A stretch of 20,473 bases of DNA, taken from CAYLYP01 sp964387795 (GTDB lineage Bacteria > Bacteroidota > Bacteroidia > Bacteroidales > UBA7960). Shown here piece by piece: positions 1-6,008 of the stretch (positions are counted from its first letter, which is position 1; the number at the start of each line of letters is the position of its first letter). The stretch covers positions 1-20,473 of the forward strand of contig CAYLYP010000059.1 of NCBI GenBank assembly GCA_964387795.1. Reading direction: 5' to 3'. The translations under genes and the position numbers were made by a program. The notes beneath the pieces are model-generated. The model made no database searches. It had not been told where the DNA came from and saw only the letters and a program-made list of their open reading frames with translations.

Positions 1-392
1 TGATGTGAGAATTGAAGCCCTGTTTTTTTATCATTATTGCAGGAAAACAATAGCATAGTGATTGAAATAAGAAAAATCTGAACTATGGGTTTTGAGCTTT
101 GCCCTTTCATAAATGTTAGGTTTTTAAAGATTGTGAAGTTTATTTGATTTGTTTTCGATGATGTAAATGTGATACTTAATAATTATTTTTTTAATGAAAA
201 ACATGATTTATATCGATTAGGGATTACTGTAAATTGCACGATCCAATTGCTTTTGCAAAAAGAATCAAAAAAAATAGTATTAACAACACTTTTTTTCTTT
301 TGTGAGAAAAAGTGTTGACAATACTAAATATTGAAATTTTTAGTTTATTTGAATTATTATCTTTATTGGAAAATTTCTAACCGCTTTCTCTT
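1..392. other. AT-rich intergenic leader without a recognisable gene
   Basis: No open frame with recognisable protein content was seen on either strand before the alkylation-repair gene at 393. The stretch is strongly AT-rich with many A and T runs. Its only clear structure is the inverted repeat at 275-326, annotated separately. A weak TAnnTTTG-like element (TTTATTTG, 344-351, one mismatch) lies about 40 bp before the start at 393 but has no well-placed TTG partner, so no promoter is called. The segment could also hold the 3' untranslated part of a gene outside the window. Confidence 0.5.
275..326. repeat. Inverted repeat, 20-bp arms, upstream of the AlkD-like gene
   Basis: The arms are 275-294 and 307-326, matching at 18 of 20 positions around a 12-base centre. 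Each arm contains a 15-bp quasi-palindrome of its own, AGTATTAACAACACT at 276-290 and AGTGTTGACAATACT at 311-325, both fitting AGTRTTRACAAYACT. The structure is therefore either one large hairpin or two facing operator-like sites with centres 35 bp apart. The stem is AT-rich and not followed by a run of T on either strand, so it does not look like an intrinsic terminator. The position 67 bp before the coding start suits regulation of the downstream repair gene; that role is inference. Confidence 0.7.
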
Positions 393-1106
393 ATGGATTC
401 CAAACAATTAATAGAAGATATCAGGTCGTTCTGTATAAAAAATGGCAGCTCCGAAACCCTATTGAAATACCAGCGCTATTTTAAAGGGGGCTTTGATGGC
501 TATGGACTTACAAATGCACAGATTTCATCCTTTGTAAAAGATTATTTGAAATCAAACAAGCCTGCTATTGATGTGGTTGTGGAAGCGATGCCCGAACTGA
601 TGGAAAGCGGGCTCTTTGAAGAAGCCTCCATCGGGTTGCTGCTCCTTGTTGGGCTGAAAAAACAGTTTTCATTCCAGACTTTTGAAAGTATCGAAGAGTG
701 GTTTGCCATTGGGATACAAAACTGGGCACACGCTGATACCCTTGGCATGATGATATTGCCCCTTTTTCTTAAAAATGGCATTGTGGGGCTGTCTGACTTT
801 AAACCCTGGATAAGGTCCCCTTATCCGTTTCAAAGGAGGTGTGTGCCTGTTACCCTGATAAAATCATTAAAGATAACTGATGATTACACTCCGTTTTTTA
901 TGCTTATTTCCCCTTTGATGGACGACAAGGAAAGGGTTGTGCATCAGGGCACAGGCTGGTTCCTTCGCGAAGCATGGAAAAGGCAAAACAGTTTCACTGA
1001 AGCATTTCTGTTTCAATATAAAAATACTTCTGCAAGGCTGATATTTCAATATGCCTGCGAAAAAATGAACAAAGAGGATAAACTTAGGTTTAAAAAAGAA
1101 AAGTAA
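393..1106 (+). CDS. DNA alkylation repair protein, AlkD-like HEAT-repeat glycosylase
   Basis: This 237-residue protein has the size and helical-repeat look of the AlkD/AlkC superfamily (DNA_alkylation_repair, PF08713). Members excise bulky or cationic alkylated bases such as N3- and N7-alkylpurines without flipping the base. The segment NWAHAD (110-115) supplies a Trp (W111) and Asp (D115) matching Bacillus cereus AlkD W109 and D113. DKERVVHQGTGWFLREAWKR (178-197) contains W189, matching AlkD W187, and Arg148/149 suit the AlkD R148 position. No signal peptide is present, so it is cytoplasmic. It stands alone on the plus strand, 120 bp before the methyltransferase gene, and is preceded by the inverted repeat at 275-326. 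The start at 393 is accepted because the homologous helical region begins right after it. Substrate range cannot be read from the sequence. Confidence 0.85.
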   Translation: MDSKQLIEDIRSFCIKNGSSETLLKYQRYFKGGFDGYGLTNAQISSFVKDYLKSNKPAIDVVVEAMPELMESGLFEEASIGLLLLVGLKKQFSFQTFESIEEWFAIGIQNWAHADTLGMMILPLFLKNGIVGLSDFKPWIRSPYPFQRRCVPVTLIKSLKITDDYTPFFMLISPLMDDKERVVHQGTGWFLREAWKRQNSFTEAFLFQYKNTSARLIFQYACEKMNKEDKLRFKKEK

Positions 1107-1226
1107 TACGAAACTTTTGCCTTTGTCCTGTCTGATGAATATAACCGACCGGCATTTGATTTGGAAATGAGGCTTTATATCAGGCACCTGAAATCGTTGA
1201 TTGTTTAAATTGTAATAAATCATTGT

Positions 1227-1847
1227 ATGAATACCTTTGACCAAAAAGCACGCAACTGGGATAAAGACCCTGCAAGAATTGCACGCACTGAAACCTTTGC
1301 CCGTAATGTGATAGATTTTATGAAACCTGATGGCTCCCAATCTGCATTGGAATTTGGATGCGGAACAGGATTGCTTGGTTTTGCCCTTAAGGATCATTTT
1401 AAATCTGTCACCCTTGCCGACACTTCCGCAGGGATGCTTGAGGTGGTTAAAGAAAAAATCGCTTCCCTTCAAAATCCAAATGTAAGCCCATTGCTGGCCG
1501 ACCTCCTTGAGGAGGAGGTGCCATTGCCTCCTTTCGACCTGCTTACCTCTATGCTTACCTTTCATCATATCCCATCCCCAGCAAATGCTTTCCAAAAACT
1601 TAGCAAGCTTATTAAAACCGGGGGATTTATGATTATTGCCGATGTGATGCCCGAAGACGGAAGCTTTCATGAAGCTGGGGAATTTCAACTTGTCCACACG
1701 GGCTTTTCAAAAGACCAGATCTACCTTTGGTTTCAACAGGCCGGCCTCCAGCCCTTGCTTTATTCTGAATTCGCTTTCATTGAAAAAAACAAGGACAATA
1801 AAACCCAAAAGTATCCTTTGTTCTGGGCGGTAGGACGTAAATTATAA
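1227..1847 (+). CDS. Class I SAM-dependent methyltransferase
   Basis: This 206-residue protein has a Rossmann-type methyltransferase fold. Motif I is ALEFGCGTG (40-48), the glycine-rich SAM-binding loop. It is followed by LADTSAGML, whose acidic residue ends strand beta-2 and binds the ribose, and later by LLTSMLTFHHI and GGFMIIADV, as in Methyltransf_11/25 proteins. The opening NTFDQKARNWDKDPARIART is typical of a bacterial subgroup of unknown substrate. The acceptor cannot be inferred. The gene is odd at its 3' end: the last ~24 codons before the final three residues lie in a 72-bp stretch that recurs at 2996-3067, downstream of the next gene. The copy here ends in GRKL and the downstream copy in GKKA, so the present C-terminus may have been acquired by a rearrangement. 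Confidence 0.85.
   Translation: MNTFDQKARNWDKDPARIARTETFARNVIDFMKPDGSQSALEFGCGTGLLGFALKDHFKSVTLADTSAGMLEVVKEKIASLQNPNVSPLLADLLEEEVPLPPFDLLTSMLTFHHIPSPANAFQKLSKLIKTGGFMIIADVMPEDGSFHEAGEFQLVHTGFSKDQIYLWFQQAGLQPLLYSEFAFIEKNKDNKTQKYPLFWAVGRKL
1764..1835 (+). repeat. 72-bp direct repeat, copy 1 (methyltransferase 3' end)
   Basis: Bases 1764-1835 match 2996-3067 at 71 of 72 positions; the one difference is C at 1772 against T at 3004. This copy encodes SEFAFIEKNKDNKTQKYPLF and the following WAVG of the intact methyltransferase. Identity stops sharply on both sides. The two copies bracket the two-TM gene at 1879-2949 with an offset of 1232 bp. Confidence 0.95.
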
Positions 1848-1878
1848 ATTTGATTATTAATTATTTAACAAAAGAATT

Positions 1879-2949
1879 ATGTGTGTAAATCTATTGATTC
1901 AGTATTGTGATAAAAACCCTGATACATTTGATGATTTAGGCGAAGTGAGTTTAAACCAGGCGTTGGATGCCTTTAATACATTTGATTGGGATAGCCAAAA
2001 AAGGAAAATCGAGCTACGAAAAAGCTTACATCTTTCTTCTTCTTCACCAACAATAGCTTTAAAAAAGGAAAAAACTAATGAATCTTTATATATCGCATGT
2101 TATGAAAAGAATGTTTATATGGTGTGGTATCAGAAAGACAAATATGTGAATACCGATTTAATTCATGAAGATCAGATTTATGATAACTCCAATAGAACGA
2201 GGGAATTAATTGAAATGTTTTTTCAGGGGAGTTTGAATGCTGATGAAGAGATGTTTGTTGACCAGGAAAGTTTGGTTCAAAAAGAAATTGGCAGGTTTTC
2301 AATAAAGAAATATGCCTCATATTTATGGTTTTTATTGCTTCCTCTTGCAATTGTATTCATTTCCTCAACGACTCATAGTGATGGTTATTTATTGATTGAA
2401 ATTCTTTTGCTTTCTCTTGCATTGTTGAGCGTAGCGTTTGGGCCGTTTTTGTATTTATTGTATTCTTATCAGGCTAAGCCCAGAGTGAATTCAATTGTAT
2501 TATTGCCTGAAGAACATGCTATATTGGTGAAATATACTGATAGAAATCTGAAAGTAGCAAAAAATCAGGTGTCTCAATGTGTTTTTTCTTTTTCTAAAGA
2601 AGGGAATGCGCCTTGGCAGTCATTCGCCAATGTTGTATTAACCCTATCAGACAAATCTCAGTTGTTTTTTACAAGCCTTAGTTTTTCAAAAGAAGAATTG
2701 AGAAGAATTATTGAGGTGCTTGATGTTAATCATTATTCTTTTTCCGGATTTCAAACTTTGAAAACAAAGCAGTATCAGGTTAACCCAAAATTAAATGATG
2801 TTTACAATGTTGGCAAAGAAGTGTTTGAAGAACGGTATGTAAATTTTTCAACAGACAAACTGAAAGAAATTATTGCTAATTCTTGTGATTATCAGGCACA
2901 AGCTGTCGAGGCTGCAAAAAAAGAACTGGAAAAAAGGAAAAGCGTTTAG
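1879..2949 (+). CDS. Hypothetical protein with two transmembrane segments
   Basis: This 356-residue protein was not recognised as a named family. Residues 1-140 are hydrophilic and mixed alpha/beta. Two hydrophobic segments follow, at about 147-163 and 170-195, separated by a short polar turn (THSDGY), so both soluble parts would lie on the same side of the membrane. Residues 205-300 look like a beta-rich domain. The C-terminal ~35 residues (YVNFSTDKLKEIIANSCDYQ, then QAVEAAKKELEKRK) form a helical motif that I have seen at the ends or starts of many Bacteroidota proteins of unknown role. The gene is more AT-rich and lysine-rich than its neighbours. It lies between two copies of the methyltransferase 3' end, which suggests it arrived in that place with the duplication. 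No transposase or integrase is nearby. Confidence 0.75.
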   Translation: MCVNLLIQYCDKNPDTFDDLGEVSLNQALDAFNTFDWDSQKRKIELRKSLHLSSSSPTIALKKEKTNESLYIACYEKNVYMVWYQKDKYVNTDLIHEDQIYDNSNRTRELIEMFFQGSLNADEEMFVDQESLVQKEIGRFSIKKYASYLWFLLLPLAIVFISSTTHSDGYLLIEILLLSLALLSVAFGPFLYLLYSYQAKPRVNSIVLLPEEHAILVKYTDRNLKVAKNQVSQCVFSFSKEGNAPWQSFANVVLTLSDKSQLFFTSLSFSKEELRRIIEVLDVNHYSFSGFQTLKTKQYQVNPKLNDVYNVGKEVFEERYVNFSTDKLKEIIANSCDYQAQAVEAAKKELEKRKSV

Positions 2950-2968
2950 CCAATTGAATGCACTTCCT

Positions 2969-3079
2969 GTTGAAGCCTTTTTACACTTTTTGTAGTCTGA
3001 ATTTGCTTTCATTGAAAAAAACAAGGACAATAAAACCCAAAAGTATCCTTTGTTCTGGGCGGTAGGAAAAAAGGCCTAA
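2969..3079 (+). pseudogene. Remnant of a duplicated methyltransferase C-terminus
   Basis: Read in frame, this stretch gives VEAFLHFL, a stop (TAG at 2993-2995), then SEFAFIEKNKDNKTQKYPLF, WAVGKKA and a stop at 3077-3079. The part after the TAG is nearly identical in DNA to the end of the methyltransferase gene at 1227-1847. The part before the TAG weakly resembles the preceding residues there (QAGLQPLLYSEFAF), which suggests the copy once extended further upstream and decayed. It has no start codon or upstream domain, so it is not a functional gene. Confidence 0.7.
2996..3067 (+). repeat. 72-bp direct repeat, copy 2
   Basis: This is the partner of 1764-1835 in the same orientation with one mismatch. 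It lies 46 bp past the stop of the two-TM gene. The sequence after it (AAAAAGGCC, then TAA) differs from the sequence after copy 1 (CGTAAATTA, then TAA), so either could be the original end of the methyltransferase gene. Confidence 0.95.
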
Positions 3080-3188
3080 TCGTTTTTCAATCCCTTTTTC
3101 TTTGTAATTACCTTTGGAAGCATTCTGTGCTTTTCGAAAAAAGTAATTTCTACTTTTATTGCCAATCCTGCTTTTACAAACATTTTAT

Positions 3189-3196
3189 TATCTTTG
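3189..3196 (+). promoter_or_regulatory. Candidate Bacteroidota -7 element (TATCTTTG)
   Basis: TATCTTTG matches TAnnTTTG exactly and lies 28 bp before the MORN lipoprotein start at 3225. No TTG sits at the expected 19-21 base spacing; the nearest, at 3159-3161, is about 27 bases away. A second exact match, TACCTTTG at 3109-3116, is an alternative. The call rests on the -7 match and distance only. Confidence 0.35.
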
Positions 3197-3224
3197 GCCC
3201 TGTTATTATTAATAATTTGTTAAA

Positions 3225-3998
3225 ATGAAACATCAAAATCAAGTATTCAGGATTAGTGTATTGACATCATTGTTTTTAGTTTTTACTGCCCTAAACTGGT
3301 CATGCGAAAGCAAACCCGGCACAAAAGCCATTGAAGACCCTTATAACGGGATCAGAAAAACATACCGAAAGGACGGGAGCCTTCTGGCCGAAGTATCTTA
3401 TAAGGACAGTATCAGGGATGGAAAGTCAATTAATTATTATCCCAGCGGTAAAGTGAATGTCGAGATGAACTATGTGAAAGGAAAGAAACATGGTGATGCC
3501 GTATCATATTATGAAAATGGGGATGTTTATGTGGTGACACCTTATGTGAATGGGAAAAGGGAAGGCCTTGAGAAAAAATACTATAAGGGGGGAAAGCTCA
3601 TGTCAGAGATGTCTTTCAAAAATGATAAGCCGCTCCCTGGCCTTAAAGAGTATTCTGAAAAGGGAAAGCAGATCAACAAAGATGTGAAAATCGTCTTCAG
3701 CCTGGTTGACCAAACAGCCTTTGAAGACCGCTTCGATTTGAAGATCAGGCTTTCCGATAATTCAAGAAATGCTAAGTTCTTCAGGGTATATCCTCCCGAA
3801 AATGGGAAAGATGAACTGGTAGTTGACATTAATACAAAAAATGGGGTTGCAGTCATCCCCTTCCATGTTTTTCCCGGAAAATCATACATGGAGAAACTGC
3901 ATATCAAAGCTGAACGCCTTACCCGAAAAGGGAACAATGAAGCTTTTAAAGCTACTTATAACCTTGCTGTTGAGAATCCCAAGAAGTTTAGGCATTAG
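3225..3998 (+). CDS. MORN_2-repeat lipoprotein (YwqK-like)
   Basis: This 257-residue protein starts with a basic and then hydrophobic signal segment (residues 1-26) ending at NWSC, so Cys27 is a likely lipid-attachment site, though the lipobox is not ideal because of Trp at -2. Residues ~42-137 hold about four imperfect 23-residue MORN variant repeats (PF07661), each with a G-x-x-x-x-Y-x-x-G-x-L/V core: NGIRKTYRKDGSL, GKSINYYPSGKVN, GDAVSYYENGDVY and GLEKKYYKGGKL. Many Bacteroidota carry such proteins. Databases often label them YwqK-family antitoxins, but no toxin lies beside this one, so that role is not supported. Residues 150-257 form a beta-rich domain that was not recognised. The likely location is the periplasmic face of a membrane. 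It converges with the minus-strand gene ending at 4015. Confidence 0.8.
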   Translation: MKHQNQVFRISVLTSLFLVFTALNWSCESKPGTKAIEDPYNGIRKTYRKDGSLLAEVSYKDSIRDGKSINYYPSGKVNVEMNYVKGKKHGDAVSYYENGDVYVVTPYVNGKREGLEKKYYKGGKLMSEMSFKNDKPLPGLKEYSEKGKQINKDVKIVFSLVDQTAFEDRFDLKIRLSDNSRNAKFFRVYPPENGKDELVVDINTKNGVAVIPFHVFPGKSYMEKLHIKAERLTRKGNNEAFKATYNLAVENPKKFRH

Positions 3999-4014
3999 AA
4001 GACATTTCCTGATT

Positions 4015-5586
4015 TTATTTCAAGGCATTTAATTTGCTTTTAAGGTCAATGCTGTTGGGCACGTATTTTAAACCGCTGTTTAATACCGCCCTGGAGCTTG
4101 AAATTTTATTATCCCGGAAGTAATAAAGGGCAGCCCTTGAATAAATACTTTCAAGGAATGAATTGGAAACATACCCGCCTATGGTTTCAGGAGCAAACAA
4201 TGTTTCAAATTCAGCCCGGTACTGCTCAGCAAGTTTGCATTGACGCTGGAAGTAGTAATTATCTATTATCCTTAAATACCCAATTTGCCGGGTGCTTTGG
4301 TATTTCTCATTGTCATTTAGTTTCACAAATTCCTTTCCGTAACTGTTTATCAGGTCCAGAATTTCTATAGAATCATCTATTGAACGTAACAATTGAAAAA
4401 TGGCCTCCGCTAATAGATCAATCAATTGCTCATCTTCGGGATATTCCCTGCATATCCCGCTTAGCTTCTCAATGGCCGTTTCATATTGCTCCTGTTCAAA
4501 CCATGTTTGCGATTTTACTGAAAAATAAACATTTGCTATTTCCAATCCGGTGTTTTTGCCTGAAAAATTGCCTGCCAGCCATACATAAACAGAATCGAAG
4601 ATTGTCTTGTCCTTATTGTTATAAGCTAAAGAAAGGAAATTATTGCATTCCTCAATGATTGCTTGCTCAGGGAGCCCGAATGGAATAAATTTGTCCATCT
4701 CGCCCAATACCTTAAAGGTCTCTTTGTTCTCAATATCTTTTTTGCCAATAAACAAGGCTGACTGGAACATCAATGCACCAACAGTCACTTTACGGGGAAA
4801 TAAAAAAGAAGACTTTTTTAATGCCTGATAAGCCTCGTAATGGGCAAGCTTCTCTGCTTTTGCAACAGCCTGGTTATGATATAATGAGCCTATGAGTTGC
4901 AACAGATCCGGGGATTCGTTTTTAAGATATACCTCGCTGAATACTTTGTCAATGCCTTTTTGGCTTACTTCTTCCTCCGAAACAAGCTTCATTTTTATAA
5001 GTTCCCGTACTATTTTTGTTTTTTCCTTTGGGTCAACAACAATATCTGCGCCCTTTAAGGGATTGGTGGTCTCAACAACAATGCCTTCATTATTTGGATA
5101 AGCCATTAAATAGACGTGTACAGGGCTCAATACAATCTCATAAGGGATCTTAAACTCGTCAAAAGCAATTGCAAAAAGTGCGGATGCTGTCAGGCAGTTA
5201 AAATTGCCGTTTGAAAATATCTCGCTAAAAAGGGGATTTTCTTTATAAAGCTTGAAATACTTGTCGTGGATGGCATTGAAGATAAACTTAATCTGTGCCT
5301 TGGGCTTTTTTGAAAAGCTTTTATTGACTTTTAGTTGCCCTAAGAACTGATAAAAATCCTTTTTATAAAGTTCATAATTCTTTGATGACATGGCAGGGTC
5401 AGTGGCCAATGCCATCCTGAACAAATCACAGGGGGCGTTTTGACGGATGCATTCAAAGGATTCCTTTTCAAAATCCGATAAAAATACGAGTTCATCTATT
5501 GTATATAGTTTTAACGAATCATTGGCCTTTAGTGCAAGTATGGGCTGAAAGCACAGTAATATCAATAAAAAGAAACGATTTTTCAT
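4015..5586 (-). CDS. Secreted transglutaminase-like protein with helical-repeat C-terminus
   Basis: This 523-residue protein begins with a signal peptide (MKNRFFLLILLCFQPILALK, cleavage near residues 19-22). Residues ~95-180 resemble a transglutaminase-like cysteine peptidase fold. Cys131 sits in NFNCLTASALFAIAFDEFKI, His157 in SPVHVYLMAYP, and the acidic Glu172 in VVETTNP; this Cys-His-acid order and spacing is that of the family. Residues ~230-520 are helical and contain paired A/B helices that look like degenerate tetratricopeptide repeats, for example ENKETFKVLGEM and FEQEQYETAIEKLSGICREY. It is probably periplasmic. Whether it cleaves, crosslinks or only binds peptides cannot be told. 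It lies downstream of the 11-bp repeat array and converges with the MORN lipoprotein gene with 16 bases between stops. Confidence 0.7.
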   Translation of the reverse strand: MKNRFFLLILLCFQPILALKANDSLKLYTIDELVFLSDFEKESFECIRQNAPCDLFRMALATDPAMSSKNYELYKKDFYQFLGQLKVNKSFSKKPKAQIKFIFNAIHDKYFKLYKENPLFSEIFSNGNFNCLTASALFAIAFDEFKIPYEIVLSPVHVYLMAYPNNEGIVVETTNPLKGADIVVDPKEKTKIVRELIKMKLVSEEEVSQKGIDKVFSEVYLKNESPDLLQLIGSLYHNQAVAKAEKLAHYEAYQALKKSSFLFPRKVTVGALMFQSALFIGKKDIENKETFKVLGEMDKFIPFGLPEQAIIEECNNFLSLAYNNKDKTIFDSVYVWLAGNFSGKNTGLEIANVYFSVKSQTWFEQEQYETAIEKLSGICREYPEDEQLIDLLAEAIFQLLRSIDDSIEILDLINSYGKEFVKLNDNEKYQSTRQIGYLRIIDNYYFQRQCKLAEQYRAEFETLFAPETIGGYVSNSFLESIYSRAALYYFRDNKISSSRAVLNSGLKYVPNSIDLKSKLNALK

Positions 5587-5644
5587 TAATAATGCGAATT
5601 TGTTTTTTATGTAAAATAAAAAATTTTGATCCTGATTATTTTTA

Positions 5645-5652
5645 CAAAAATA
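5645..5652 (-). promoter_or_regulatory. Candidate Bacteroidota -7 element (TATTTTTG on the minus strand)
   Basis: The minus strand reads TATTTTTG here, an exact TAnnTTTG match 58 bp before the start codon at 5586. The region is AT-rich and no clear TTG is seen at the expected upstream spacing, so this is tentative. Confidence 0.3.
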
Positions 5653-5822
5653 TTAAAAAACGCTCAGGGCTTTTTAAAATTATTCATGTCTATAAGCTTA
5701 AAACGGGAACTTCCTGTTGTTGGCATTCATAATATTCATAAATACAGTGTGTTAAATGTTGTGGGCTTGTGATTATGTTTTTATTGGTATGATTTTAAAA
5801 CGTTTTCAGGCACATACCATGT

Positions 5823-5947
5823 TAAGGGTTGAGCCGGGGTTGAGCCGGGGTTGAGCCGGTGTTGAGCCGGGTTTGAGCCGGGTTCAACCCGGCTCAAACC
5901 CGGTTTAAAACCGGTTTAAAACCGCTTTAAGTCCGCTTTAAGTCTTA
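5823..5947. repeat. Tandem 11-bp units forming a ~125-bp quasi-palindrome
   Basis: About ten consecutive 11-bp units run without a break from 5831. They begin as GAGCCGGGGTT (twice), then GAGCCGGTGTT, GAGCCGGGTTT, GAGCCGGGTTC, AACCCGGCTCA, AACCCGGTTTA, AAACCGGTTTA, AAACCGCTTTA and AGTCCGCTTTA. Each unit differs from its neighbour by a few bases, and the second half is close to the reverse complement of the first. Centred on 5885, 62 bases on each side can pair: I count 45 Watson-Crick pairs, 10 G-T pairs and 7 mismatches. All G-T pairs have G on the left arm, so an RNA copied as the plus strand would fold much better than the minus-strand copy. Stops and the 11-base period rule out a long reading frame through it. 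Confidence 0.9.
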
Positions 5948-6008
5948 CCTTGTTATTACTGTAAAAATATTTGGTAGTGTCTGGGGTGAACTGCTAAATG
6001 GATGTAAA

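Larger units (their letters stand above)
5587..6008. other. Intergenic region carrying the 11-bp array
   Basis: No gene was found in these 422 bases. The left third is AT-rich 5' untranslated sequence of the transglutaminase-like gene. The centre, 5823-5947, is the tandem array annotated separately. The short stretch 5948-6008 separates the array from the stop of dnaE and shows no stem followed by a T run, so no intrinsic terminator for dnaE is evident unless the array itself acts as one. Confidence 0.6.

Noticed and set aside
867..1697. 276-codon minus-strand open frame
   Set aside because: It overlaps the alkylation-repair and methyltransferase genes on the opposite strand; its translation has no recognisable domain and is Phe/Lys/His-rich, as expected of a shadow.
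3225..3998. Antitoxin role for the MORN_2 protein
   Set aside because: The YwqK antitoxin label is widespread for MORN_2 proteins, but no toxin gene is adjacent and the protein has a lipoprotein signal.
5823..5947. CRISPR-like array
   Set aside because: The units are 11 bp, contiguous without spacers and not constant, and no cas genes are present.
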